The translations under genes were made by a program, and so were the position numbers. From contig BJKQ01000001.1 in assembly GCA_006538405.1 (NCBI GenBank), positions 930,001 through 994,000 of the forward strand: a stretch of 64,000 nucleotides of DNA. Reading direction: 5' to 3'. The notes below the pieces were generated by a model, which did no database searches, was not told the origin of the DNA, and saw nothing but the letters and a program-made list of their open reading frames with translations. Below, piece by piece: positions 1-11,861 of the stretch (its first letter is position 1; every line of letters begins with the position of its first letter). Source of the DNA: Hansfordia pulvinata (lineage: Eukaryota > Ascomycota > Sordariomycetes > Xylariales).

Positions 1-1828
1 ATGAATTGATTATGAATTGATTCATGGCCGTTCAGCCTGGGCCACTCATTTCCTCTTTTTCAGATTGCTGCCTGATGCGTTAAGCTCCAGCGGCGGCGAG
101 ACGGTGGCAGGCCTCTTAGCGCCCGTGCACTCTGCTTAATTGCCCCAGCTGTTGCCTCTGTTGGAATTGTTAAAAGCAAAAGTGGACAGTAGGTATGGTA
201 CGAGGCTTTCCCCGTTTACGCCACGGTTCTGAGTCTTGACGAAAAGCACAAGCTTGGGACAAGGCCGTACCTGCGACAACTTACGACCATGATGGCTTTT
301 CCGCACATGTATATTGTGTGCACGCTGTGCGGTGATATCGCATGAGATCAGGATGGATTCTGCACTCCAATTGAGGTCCACTTTCGGTGCAAGTGTAAGA
401 AGCATTAGGAACAATTGTTCCGTGCGTTGTTGGACAGGCAAAGATAAGTTGTACTTCCGAGGTGTCGGTTCTGCTACTTGTACCTGATCTTCTTACATTA
501 TTATCACTGGAGCTGCTAATACCACCAAGTCCCATTCTGAAGAGATCACCTTAGGTAAGGTACGGAGTAGCTCGAGATACTGAGGCATGGAAGCCAAGTA
601 GGGTACCTAAGATAGGGTACTCGTACCTACCCGTTCTGGACGCCAGGCACGCCAGGCACGAGAAACTCACTGCAGCTGGCTCTCGTTCGCTCGCGAATTC
701 ACAGAGGTACGAGTAGAGTCCATCCACACATACTCGTCGAGACGACCTTTCGGGAGCCAGGGACGATGTGGCCCCGCGACTTGCCGCTTTCGTTCTGGCG
801 GATCGCCACGGCTGAGGAGGACCGGGGTCGGTCGAGTGGGTGAGTGAGGCTGTGCAGAGCGGAGCTGATGAACTGAGCTGAGCTGAGCTGGGAAGAGGTT
901 TGTGATTAGGTAGGTACCTTATCCGTAAGCCTGCAGATGTCATCTTTCCATTCCTGATTCTGGGGGTTTATTACAGCAGTCGTTAGATAAGATGGCGTAA
1001 GATGCTAACTTATTAGCTGCCAAGACGAGACCGGGACCTGGCGAGATTGGCCGGGTCGGCAGCCGCCAATGGATCTGCAGCCAGTGGGTGGCAGTACTCG
1101 GACAGCTATGGCGGCGGGCCTGCATCGTGGGATCGACCACGCCAGGGGACACGACGAGCATTGGCTGTCACCCTATCCCCATTGGCCATGGCGCCGATAC
1201 CCAGCGGTTCGCCCAGCGTCGCCCAGCTGCCGCCCAGCGTCATCGGCTGCTGGGGGCCAGTGGCAGCAGCCCTCCCGGTGCGTCAGCGGCGGCGTGAATA
1301 CGCGGATTCGTCCGATCTGCCCACCCCGGACGGAGTACTCGTACCAGTAACTCCTCGATCAGCCAGCCAGCCCTTCGAGTACTCCCGCGAAACGAAACGG
1401 ACTGGCGAGCGGGTGTCTCTCCAGCCTCGTCTCCGGCTCGCGTTCTCACCACCCTCCCCTCCTCTCAGTCCACCTCACCGAAGGTTTCCCGCGCGCACCC
1501 GGACGAGCAGTACTCGCCAGCGCATCTGGACTGGCTTGTGTGGAGGTACGGGACAAAAAACAGACTAACTTAACAGCTTCGAAAGGCCTCTGCAGCTTGT
1601 CTGCTCTGCTGATGGACCTACCTACCTTACATAGCGAAGACTGCACAGCCCACCCACCCATCACCGCCAGAGAGTCGGCGCACGACTGTTCCCCACCCGG
1701 CTCGTCGCGCGACAGTGTATTGGGGAACGAACCCGCCTTGTGATCATCATCATCATCGATAAAGCGGGCAGCGATACGTCGGCGGCGGGTTGGATTGGGT
1801 ACCGTCTATACCAAGACGGGTCGCCGCG
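1..1828. other. Intergenic / upstream region, no supported gene
   Basis: No reading frame here looks like a conserved protein. The stretch holds three copies of the dispersed octamer TACTCGTA/TACGAGTA (618-625, 708-715, 1336-1343), several GGTACC-centred motifs (around 602 and 912), a short AGCTG-type repeat near 870-890 and a TCA triplet run near 1743-1756. The 3' part is presumably promoter and 5' leader of the LtrA-family gene that starts at 1829. Confidence 0.6.
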
Positions 1829-2743
1829 ATGGGGGGCTACCGCCACCACCACCACTATGGCAACGAGGGCGAGGACAACGAGGTGGACCTGACGGGCAAC
1901 AAGCTCAGCCTCTTCATCAGCCCCGTCGTGCCCGACGAGAAGCGCTTCGCCGAGCCCGCCATCAGCAGAGCCTCCACGCTGGTCGTGTCCGACACGGCCC
2001 GCGGCTCCGACATGGAGGGCCTCACGTTGCGCTACACGGCGCGGGACATTCCCGAATTTGAAAAGGTATAGTCACGCACGTACCTACTCTCAAGTCACCC
2101 ACTGGTCGGAGGAGGTACAGATTATACCTGTATCCCTATGAAGAGTCTATCTTCTCCCGTCTTTCTCTCTTTTTTCTCTTTTTTTTTTTTCTTATAGCTT
2201 TTGACTCGAGGGCTGACACACGCCACGGTCTGGCGCGTCGCCGGAACAGCACGAGAAATCGACCAGTCTCGAGATCTTCTACGACCTGTGGTTCGTGGCC
2301 AACCTCTCCGTCTTCACGCAGGTGCACCAGGTCTCGGACGCGTCGAAGCTCTGGTCGCTGGTCGGCTACATCAGGTAAGTGAGGAGGTGGTCGGAAGAGA
2401 GATGGGGGTCCATCAAACCTAACAAGTCTCTTGCTTTGCTACCTTATGCATGCTGTCTAGTACCGTACTGTGCCGTACCGTGCCGTACCGTGCCGTACCG
2501 TGCCGTACCGTGCCGTGCCCTGCCGACGCTGACCCGACGCTGCCGACAGCATACTGTGGTTCAACTGGTTCCTTGTGGGCTGCTTTGATGTCCGCTTCGT
2601 CACGGATAGCATCTTTGAGCGGGCGGCGAGGACGATCCACCTCGGCGTCATGGTGGGATTCGCCATCGTGGCCACGTACTTTGACCCGGAAGAGCAGACC
2701 AAGGGCACCTTCCAGGCGCTGTGTAAGTCAAGCGACGATTCCC

Positions 2744-2774
<31 letters not shown>

Positions 2775-5272
2775 AAAAAAAAAAAAAACCCCGATTCCCT
2801 GCAGTGCAGAGCTGGTGACCGAGCTGGACTCAACAGGGGCGGATGACTGACGTACCAGAACAGCCCTGATCCTCATGGTGTCGAGGCTGGTGCTCGTCGT
2901 CGAGTACTCAGTCGTCATCTGGCACATCCGGCGCTTCACGATGGGCCAGCGCGCCCTGGCCGTCGCCACCGCCTTCCACCTCGCCGCCGCCCTCGTCTAC
3001 CTGGGCATCTCGTTCCGCTTCGAGGATGGCCGCAACAGCCACGTCTACGTCGCCTGGTACGCCGTTGGCATTGCCGAGGTCGCCATCCAGCTCGGCGTCT
3101 CCTTCTGCGCCCGCGTCCTCAGCTTCGACGGCACCCACCTGACCGAGCGCCTGACGCTGTTGACCGTCATCATCCTCGGGGAAGGTACTTTGACTTCACT
3201 TTCACCCGCCTACATGAGGCTTCACCTCTTCGAGAGAGAGAGTTTGGCGTTGCTCTCCCCGGCTGACCCATAGTCCCTCTATCTAGGAGTCATGGCCATC
3301 ATTGAGAATGTGATAACCATTGTCAAGAACAATGCCTGGAGTAAGAATGCCCCCTTTCATCTGTCTAGTAGTACCAGGTACCTTCTCAGTGGGCGTCCCA
3401 CGCAACGGTGTCAGGTTGACTTAGGTAGGTACCTAAGGTACAATGGGTTCTGGTGGCCGTCGCCTTGAGCGTCTCTCAAAAAGCCCGCAACGGTCAACAT
3501 GACCGTCACCGAAACCGTGGCCCAGTCCCAAGACAACCCCTGAACGCTGGTTACATGTTCCTACACCTACCTACGTATATACATGCACATTACACATTAC
3601 ATAGGTACCACACAGGTGTGCTTTTGTGTGTGTACTTGTAAGTAAGGTACCTGATGCGAACCACCTCAAGCTGACCGGAACGACTCTCCTCAGCTGCCCC
3701 CACCGTCGGCGTCCTCATCGCCGCCATATCCATCATCTACATCATCTTCATGTGCTACTTTGACTTTATGGCCAAGCACTTCCGGCTGGCTGGGTGGCGC
3801 CAGCTCGTGTGGTCCATCCTACACTTTCCCTTCCACATCTTCCTGATGCTCTTCACCGAGGGCATATCGCAGTTTGTCTCGTGGTGGAAAGTGGTGAGTT
3901 GCATCCGCGCCCCCGTCCCGTGTCTCTCCCCCTCTTGAAAAAGAAAAGCTCAAGACACTTGCTGACATGGGCCATGCCACCCCCAGATCGAGTTGCAGAA
4001 TTTCCTGACGGACCAGTTCCTCGGCGTCGCGGACCGGCTGGTCGAGGAAGGGTCGTCGGGCGAGGTGACGCACTTCACGGCGCGGATGCTGGTCGACCGG
4101 CTCAACGCGACGGTCAACCACGTGTGGGCCGTCTACGAGCCCAAGTACGCGACGACGGTGGTCGAGGTCGAGCGCGTGCTAGCGGACGTGCTGGCGCTGC
4201 CCGACTCCTTCCTCAACTCGGAGGACCCGGACCCGGCGCTGCTGGCCCGCCTGACCAACGACTCGGCCAGCCTGCAGATCACCGTCATGAACTCGGTCCT
4301 CGTCAACTTCAAGGTCGACCAGTTCGAGGACATGGTCGAGACCAACCTGACCAAGGCCCAGTACGACGCCATCGACCAGACGGCTGGGCAGTTTTTCCTG
4401 GTCGTATGTTCTTGATTCCGCCTCTGTCTTTCTCTCTCTCTCGCTCTCTCTCTCTCTGCCTCTACCAAAACTAACAACACCACCCGCCAAACACAGTTCC
4501 AGTACGTCTACGCCACAGCAGGCCTCACACTTATAGCCATGACCATCCTGGCCATCCTGGCCAAGCAGCGGGGCTGGACCGTCTTCAACGCCGCCCGCAT
4601 GCTGCTCTTCCTGCTGCTGGGCGCCATGCTGTCCCTGCTGACGCTGCTGTCCCTCGACAGCGCCCGCCGCGTCGCCTTCGTCTCCAGCCCCTGGGTCCTG
4701 CCCGCCCTGACCCTCGTCTTCTTCCTCGTCCTCGCCCTGACCCACCTGCCCCACCCCCGCCGCGCCCTCTGCCTCGGCCGCCTCCGTCGTGGTGCGCGGG
4801 GCAGGGGCAAGTCGGACGTCAGCCCGGGCGCTTACGCCTCCGTGGACTCCGGTGGCGGCGGCGGCTTCGGCGTCGGCTTCGGCTTCGGCTTCGCGGGCTC
4901 CTCCCCACCGCTGGGGGATTCGCACCGCCGGCAGGAGTGTACCCGCTCGACGGCACCCCCGCCATGTACCCCGGCCTTTACGACGCGCACGGCAACAACA
5001 ACAACAACAACAACGCCCAAACCTCGCTGTACGCCATGGGAGGCGTTGGCGGCGGCGGCGATCTGCCGCCGGCCCAGATGGTGCCCCCGCCGGCACCGTA
5101 CTACGACGCCTCGGCCGCGGCGGCGTACCAGTACAACGTCCCGCCGGCGTCGGTGCCGTACTCGCACGATATGGGCGTCGGTGGTGCGTATCAGCCGGAA
5201 GGGCTCGGGTACGGGGTCGGCGGAGGCGAGACAGAGGGGGCGGCGGAGGGCCAGCGCCGGTGGCGGGGGTGA
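1829..5272 (+). CDS. LtrA-family (low temperature requirement A-like) polytopic membrane protein
   Basis: Eight exons are supported by GT-AG sites and continuous phase: 1829-2065, 2250-2374, 2550-2722, 2864-3184, 3287-3340, 3694-3893, 3987-4403 and 4497-5272. The first ATG in frame is 1829; the frame extends upstream only through a TTG. The product is about 767 residues: a hydrophilic N-terminus, then the LtrA-type motif LEIFYDLWFVANLSVF in exon 2, followed by many hydrophobic segments and a Gly/Pro/Asn/Tyr-rich cytosolic-looking tail. The family is named after a Listeria locus; its biochemical role in fungi is unknown. The last exon changes frame at the G5 run 4913-4917. One extra G joins the membrane part to the natural-looking tail ending at the TGA at 5270-5272, and then the exon sum (2303+1) is divisible by three. 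If the base really is absent, the frame continues to 5411 with an unrelated tail. Confidence 0.8.
2461..2530. repeat. Tandem decamer TGCCGTACCG in an LtrA-gene intron
   Basis: Four exact copies of the 10-bp unit TGCCGTACCG fill 2471-2510, flanked by degenerate copies. The array lies wholly within the predicted second intron (2375-2549), just before its CAG acceptor. Confidence 0.9.
2741..2788. repeat. Adjacent homopolymers: 24 C then 24 A
   Basis: A run of 24 C (2741-2764) is followed directly by 24 A (2765-2788) inside the predicted third intron (2723-2863) of the LtrA-family gene. Exact lengths of such runs are unreliable in any assembly. Confidence 0.9.
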
Positions 5273-5864
5273 GGGCATATCCGGGGGGGAAACAAAGGGA
5301 GGGAAAAGGGGGAGGGGGGTGGTCGGAGAGAAGCATCTGAGCGAGTCGTGGCGAGGGAACTGTAATGAGGGCTGGCGAGGACGAGACCGCCTGCTGGAGG
5401 AGCTGTTGTGATGAGATATACCCATTTAATTGCGTTCCCCTGTTTGGTACGCTGATGGCAGCGTGGCTATTTCAGACTTCTTCCCGTTAAGCGTTGCAAT
5501 AAAACATTTCCACATTCAATATCGTGACTCCTTGAGCCAAAAACACTATTTGCCTGGAGATGAGTGGGGGGATCAAGAAATGTCTTACGATGCTCAATTA
5601 CGAAAATCTTGAATCAAGTAAAGGAGGTATCTTGCCAAACGACAACGAGACGACCCAAGCTCCCAGTGATGTCTCTTGTATCAACGCGCCAGCGCTCACA
5701 CGCACAACCTCATGAATTATAGTGGAAAACCGCGTCCAGGGACCGAGTCTCAAACAGCCCCAAGCAACAGCCTACGGCCTCCTCGCCCTCCACCTCATCA
5801 CCACGCAGTCTCCCCCCAATTACCTGGCCCAGCCCCAACACAATACATTGATTCTCTCTCCAGA
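5273..5864. other. Convergent intergenic region
   Basis: Space between the stop of the LtrA-family gene (+) and the stop of the GPI-type protein (-). It should hold both 3' ends. No gene or RNA is recognised. Confidence 0.5.
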
Positions 5865-6385
5865 TCACGCCGCCCTCATAACCACCGCCGTCACCGCCAC
5901 CACGACCGCCACCGCCGTCGCCAGACCAGAACCCACCACCACCACGGCCGCAGCGCCCGAGGTCCGCGCGCCGTCCCCGCCGCTCCCGCTGTCCCCGCCG
6001 TCCCCGAACCCGTTCCCGTACCCTCCTCCGCTCCCGCCGCTCCCACTCCCGCTCCCGCCGCTCCCGCTCCGCTCCCACTGCCGCCGTTGTTGCTGTTGTT
6101 GCTGTCTCCCCCGACGGGCGCGACGTGCATGTCCCCCGACTGCCCGGCGGGCGAGCACTCGGAGCCCCGCGGCATCCCCACGGCCCCGCTCCACACCCCC
6201 GCCGCGCACCGCTGCCACGCGCTCGTCGAGCAGTACCACTGGCCCTCGGCCCCGGCGCACGACGAGCCCTCGGGCATCTGCGCCGCGGCCAGCGGGGCCA
6301 TGGGCGAGAACAGCAGGAGCAGGACGGCCAGGGGGAGCAGGAGCCCCTGGGGGAGGCTGGTCGGGGATTGCGTCGCGGCGCGCAT
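5865..6385 (-). CDS. Small secreted, probably GPI-anchored four-cysteine protein (one apparent frameshift)
   Basis: Transcribed right to left from ATG 6385. Residues 1-36 form a strong signal peptide (a Leu-rich core ending near LAAAQ). A compact module with four cysteines follows (CAGAEGQWYC...WQRCAAGVWS...C). A long Ser/Gly linker comes next, then a hydrophobic Val/Ala tail just before the stop, the form expected of a GPI-attachment signal. The linker and the tail lie in a different frame from the N-terminus. One extra base at the C pair 6069-6070 joins them (521+1 nt, 173 residues). The EGQWxC...QRCxxGxWS pattern resembles small appended modules of fungal secreted carbohydrate-active proteins (for example the X278 module of AA11 oxidases). 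That comparison is from memory, so function is left open; cell-wall or extracellular location is the inference. Confidence 0.6.
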
Positions 6386-7659
6386 CTTTCTCTTGTTCCT
6401 TGGTCTGTCTGTGCTGGGCTGTGTTCGGCGGGAAGGGTTTGTCGGGAGTGATGGGATGGATGAGTGCGCCGCTGCGTGTGCTTTCCCTTGACTTGTTCTT
6501 TCCCGTGATGTGGCGGAAAGAGAGGAGAAGGGTGAGTGATGGAAATGTGGAGGCTATCGCATGGCGTTGCGCGGTGCTGAGTTGCCGTAGTGCAGTGTAC
6601 AGGGGTATGCTGTGATTCTTGGTCGGTCGAGGCCGGCTGAGTGGCTGCTGCTGAGTGCTCCCTTTTTCTTCTTCTTCATAGCCATACCCGAGTATTTGTA
6701 CTCATCACCAACTCGTGGCCCCAGGCATCGGGTTTTCAAGGCTTGCATATCGTACCTAGCGCAGAACAGATCCAAGAGACAGGTGGACCTTTGTGACACA
6801 ATTCATACTGCCCGGGAGAAAGGAGCGACGCACATGCGCATGGCATGAAGTGTCAAAGCAGGGCCGGCGGCGGCGTCGACGTGTCACGGAAAAGGCGCAG
6901 CGATGCGACCGGGCTGCCCTGCCTGGCCTGCACCGTTCTGTCAGCAACAGTGACCGAGTCACCCCGTTGTCCTCCATTCGGAACGGCCCCGGTCGAGCCT
7001 CACTTACCAAGCAGGCCTGAGCCGGGATTGGTGGCCGAGTTGAAGAGTCAAGTCTCGGACGTGGCCGGGCCCCATTGGAGAGGCCGGTTGCCAAAAAAGG
7101 GGGGAAACGGGGAGCAGAGGAAAGCGGGCCGTGGCACAACAGTCACAGCTTTGATTCCCGGGCGCAACAGGTGGGTAAATGCAGCAGGGCGGACGGATGT
7201 CGGCTCGTCCACACGTATCGCAGACAGGCAGCGCCGGAAGGAAGAATGGGGGTTTCTCGCGGGCGGTCGGCGAATTCTGCGTCGGCTTCACACATAAGAC
7301 CGTGATTCGCATGCACAGCCGCTATCGACAGGGCCGCGCGCGGAGCTCGTGTAGTGCAAGCAGGCCGAATCTGCCTGGCCGCACAGCACAAACACGACAG
7401 TGCGTGCGTGTCTCGGGCCGTGCGAGCATGGGACACGAACGACATCCTCATCCGCCGCGGTGTTCGTCCCTCTCTCTTGAGAGAGACTGAATCTGCAGAA
7501 CCCTGCCAGGTCTCAGAAAAAAGAAAAAGGAAAAAGAACAAAACTGTCTCGGCTCAGCGAACAGCGAACGGTGCGGCCAGGTCTTTCTGATGCACGGGGA
7601 ATCTCTGGTATTGCGGCTCTCACTTCATCCTACCCAGGCCAATCACTGTCACCGCCAGA
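6386..7659. other. Intergenic region, no supported gene
   Basis: Lies between two minus-strand genes and so should contain the promoter of the GPI-type protein and the 3' end of the amidase. The short reading frames in it lack conserved features and none has convincing splice structure. Confidence 0.5.
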
Positions 7660-7999
7660 TCACATGAGAATGTCCCCGCCAGCCATGACCCGGCCGCCTA
7701 CACGCGGGCGCTGCATTATGCCCGCGCTGACAAGGTCTATCGCTAGACGGGTTAGTTGGCCGTCGCACCCCCTCCCCGCCACAATGCCGACCGCCACCGG
7801 CAGGAACTCGTCCCGCCCCGTGATGTTGCTGTAGCTGGCCACTTCGCCCAGCGGCAGCACAAAGTCCGGCACGCCTGCCAAAACGGACACGCGCGACGCC
7901 GAGAAGCCCGTGTACGGTGCCGGCGGCGGGGTCCCGTACTGGTTGCGCGGGGTTTGCGCGCCCGTCTTGGCCGGGTACAGCAGAAAGGCGGACGAGCAA

Positions 8000-8030
<31 letters not shown>

Positions 8031-9657
8031 CTGGAAGAACGTCGCTGTTGAACCAGTCCATAAACCGCGTCTTGTTGTGCACCGCCTCCTCCCACGAGCG
8101 GCCCGCAGCCCATGCCCAGCGAGCCAAGGGAGCCGGGTCGACAAAGGGTCGCCGCCCGTCGTGCCGCGCCGCGTAGTCGGCGTATAGTGGCTGCACCACG
8201 GCCTCCTCCTGTCCGCGTCCCGTCAGTACCGGGTACGTGATGTTGAGCATGGTCAACAGGCTGATGTCGGAGCTCAGGAGTGAGTGGTTTGCAGCCCAGC
8301 GCCGCGTCAGGTCCAGCTCCTCGACTGAGCCGTTGACAAACCGCCCTAGGGCTGTGGCAAAATCGTTGAGCAGGCGCCCGGCCTCGGTGCTTGAGTCGGG
8401 GTAGGACAGCGTCCGGACCGCGGCTGGATAGTGTTGGCGGGGCCTCTCTTCTCCTCCTCCCTCTCCGTCACTTTTCCTTCCTGCTTGCTCCCCGTGAGCA
8501 GCTCCCGCCGCCGCCAGAGACGTGTAGTTGTCGGACCCGTACAACACCTCCTGCAGCGTGTCCCACAGCTCCGGATCGCGGACAAGGAAGCCCGCCGTGT
8601 CAAGCGGCGCCGACAGGGGCATCACCCCGTCCAGGCCAGCCGCGCCGTGCGAGGGCCGATTCCCGAACACGCCGTTGACGCCCGCGGGGCTGCGGATGCT
8701 GCCCCCCGTGTCCGTCCCGAGCGCCGCGTCCAGCCATCCATACGACGCCACCGACGCCCCTGCTCCAGCGCTCGACGACGACGCGTCTTGATACCCGTCC
8801 CCCCGTGGGTTGAACGGCGCGTGGTAGTCGACCCAGTCCACTGTCGCCACCTCCGACGTCGCGAACTGCGATACGCGCTGCGTCCCAACCACCACCGCCC
8901 CGGCCCGCACCAGCCGCGCTACCGCCGGCGCCGTCGACTCGCTCGCCGGGTACAGGTGGTACCAGGCCCGGTTTCCGTTGGACCGCCGCACGCCCGCCAG
9001 CGAGAAGATGTCCTTGACCGCGACGCGGACGCCTGCCAGCGGCCTCTGCGCCGAGCGCGCATGGTACAGTCGCGAGGGCACGCCTACCGTCAGCGTTGCT
9101 GAACCGGGGACCCGGGCCGGCAGCGTCTCAAAAGCTCCGTCGCCGTCTTCCGGGCTCTGAAGGAGCGCCTCGTTGAAGGTGCCCGCAAAGTCGTCGTACA
9201 GCCGATACACGGGGTACAGGCGGCCCGTGGCCTGCTCTAGGAAGTAAGGTCCTTGCGAGACTGTCGACGATGAGGAATACCCCACCATCGTTGCTTGGGT
9301 CGCGGTCCCGGAGATGGTTTGCTTTTCGGAGCCAGCGAATTCTGTCTGGTTCGTGCTGGCCAAGACGATCTGCGAAAAGCCAGGAGTCCAGACATCGTCC
9401 ACGGCAGCCCAGGACTCGAAGAGTGCAGAAATGTTGGTGTCGGGGGCGCCGTTGGGTAAGATTGAGACTGGGAGCATGCCTAGGGCGGATGTGTAGTTGG
9501 CTAGACTCGAGGGCTCGACTGCGACTTGTCCGGAGCTGTACGGGGATATGTAGTATGCTATGTTATCGAGGCGGACGGTGAAGCCTGTCGAGACCAGCTG
9601 AGCGGTGGCCGACGAGGCGGCCCCTAAAAGGGCGGCTGCTGCCAGAGACGTCTTCAT
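7660..9657 (-). CDS. Secreted amidase-signature (AS) family hydrolase
   Basis: A single uninterrupted frame of 665 residues from ATG 9657. Residues 1-19 are a signal peptide (ending near SATAQ). Residues 20-190 form an N-terminal region typical of long fungal amidases, and residues 190-655 carry the amidase-signature fold. The Ser-cisSer-Lys triad is visible: Lys215 in VAVKDIFS, the cis-Ser within the SSSS of residues 293-296, and the nucleophile Ser320 in GTDTGGSIR. The family hydrolyses amide bonds; the substrate cannot be told. Several potential N-glycosylation sequons (NYT, NIS, NQT) fit an extracellular protein. It is divergently transcribed from the MFS gene at 11862 across 2.2 kb. A low-complexity Ser run lies near residue 555, within GC-rich codons. 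Confidence 0.88.
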
Positions 9658-11861
9658 CGTGGTGCGTTGTCAGCGTCGAGATGGTCGAGACGAAGGTGTA
9701 TAGATACGGGCAGACCGGTGCTTGTGGGATATGAATGTCCTTGCTTGACGCACCTATATACCGGTCTCGCCCTCAAGCACGAAGCATATCTCACGCTTCG
9801 ACCCAAGTTGCACGCATTCGAGACCCCCACCCGTTGACACACCCGGACGGCCAGGTAAATCTCGCTATGCGGCCAAGCATCGCGAACGTGCCGCGAGGTC
9901 TTGGCAGGACCGAGTTCGCAGTATAACGACCCCTGGGGACTCCACTGCGCCTAGCCGGCCTACAAGACATTTTGGCATCCTGATAGCTGCCGGGTCGTTG
10001 TAGGTGCAGCTGCGGCTGCCAGTAGCCAGTCGCTCAGTCTTCGGGCTTCGAATGGGGCAGAGGCGGATCGAAAACGCAGTCAGGTGGGCGAGAAGGTTGT
10101 CATTGGATGAGGCGGTCCTTTAGTCCGCTGCTTACCCACCTCGAGCACCCCCAGAAGGCTGTGATCATCTGAGAACCCGGCGGTCTCGCCGCAGTCGGGT
10201 TATCTTATCAATCTCCAGCTCGTCGTGAGAGCACCACTACCCAAGCGGAGTCCAGATTTGCGTGCTCATGGCATCCTTTTTGCCCCGAGCTTCTCTGTCT
10301 GTTTGGTCCTTAAGCCCTTCCTCAGAAGCCTCGCTCGTCACGATGATCTGGCATTGTGCCCCAGCGGACATAGTCGCTGCTGTTTCTCGGCCCCGAAGGG
10401 CTCTGTCGTGCTCTTGCTGATTGTCGCTCTGTCGCGACCTAGAATGGCTAAGCTGTTGTCAAGGAAGAAGAGGAATGTCGTTGTGATTGAGAATGGTCGC
10501 ATCACAGCCTCGTGCCGAGAGTGCACCTGCACGGTGGGAAGCAGAGGAGATTTAATTCTGGCACGCGACGGAGACTCGTCTCGTTGATTGCGGAGGAGGG
10601 CAGAACCTTAGCACCATGTACAACCCAACCTTGGAAGTACTGCATTCTCAAATGTTCAATGGCTCCTTCCCTCACTGTGCAGCCAAGGCAGTCGGCACTT
10701 GCCCACATCATTTACCCACAAGAAAGGTGGTGGGCGGTCGTGCCTGCCATCCGCCGAACATGAGCAGCATTCAACATGCGGGGAATCGCACGACCATTTG
10801 CCTGTGCCTGAGAGACAAACTGGAATTTCATTCCACTCCCTAACAATTGACAAGTACCCACCGCCTATATTGTCTTTCTGCCCTTCAAGTTCCGCCCAAC
10901 CTTTATCACACGATGCATCACACAGCGGCTGGGCCACATATCGGCCGTGCTATGAAGCCAAGTCTTAGCCTTGACGACCCCGCAAGGGACCCCATCGACA
11001 TCGCAATCTACCACGACATATCATGGCTGACAGTACGGTGCAGCACAGTTGTTTACTTAGTTCTTGGGGCATCCGCCATGGGACACCCACTGTGTGACGT
11101 TCTGCCATTCGGGTCATTCGCTTGACGTGGTGAATCGAGACGAGTCGGCCCCCAGTTGTGGTGGTCCATCCCTCCAATCCACAAGGCGTCTGACAGAAAG
11201 CAAGACGATCTCACGAAAGTGCGGTGTGAGCAGGGGGGGGGCAGATCGCTTCCACTGGCAGAACCAGCATCGGCTGCTCGAGTCGCCTCGGGCCCTTCGG
11301 CAACGCGACTCTGAATTATACAACAGCTCCACAGAAAGGCGACAAGGCCGCGCCCGATAACAAGGTCGTGCCCATCATCCATCTCCACGACACACAGCCG
11401 ACTGCCGGGTTGCCCACACGGATAAGCTCCCCCGCACCTGCCACCCCGGAGACGGGACTGCAATATCGGGGGCGATATTTTCGGCAGATGGAGCTGCACT
11501 GCCGGCATATCAGGGGCGGCTAGGGCTGTCGCAGACGTCGGAGCGATCGCGCCGCGGAGATGCTCGTGGGGCCAGTCCCCAACCTATGGCTGCACAGCGG
11601 GGCCACTATAGAACAAGTAAGGGGGTAGGTCTCTTGCCGCAGCATGGATGAGACGGTGCGAGGGAGGCAGGTAGAGTGAGCGTGATAAAGATGAGGAGGG
11701 CCCGGAGGGGTCTCTGTTCGCCGGACGTGCGAGGCTGGACACCACGACCTACACCTTTGACTTTGCCTGTAAATCCCGTTTCTCTCGGCCTTTCGAATAC
11801 GCAAACATCCAGATAGATTCCTTTGCAGTCTTCTCGCCACGACAAACCGCCTCCTGCCAAG
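9658..11861. other. Divergent promoter region between amidase and MFS transporter
   Basis: About 2.2 kb between two divergent starts. No convincing coding exon, tRNA or repeat is visible. It is presumed to carry both promoters. Confidence 0.5.

Noticed and set aside
4179..5336. 385-residue open frame on the minus strand
   Set aside because: Shadow of the last two exons of the LtrA-family gene; composition is low complexity with no domain.
5722..6615. 297-residue open frame on the plus strand
   Set aside because: Antisense of the GPI-type protein; Pro/Arg/Thr repeats only. The minus-strand reading has a signal peptide, a Cys module and a GPI tail.
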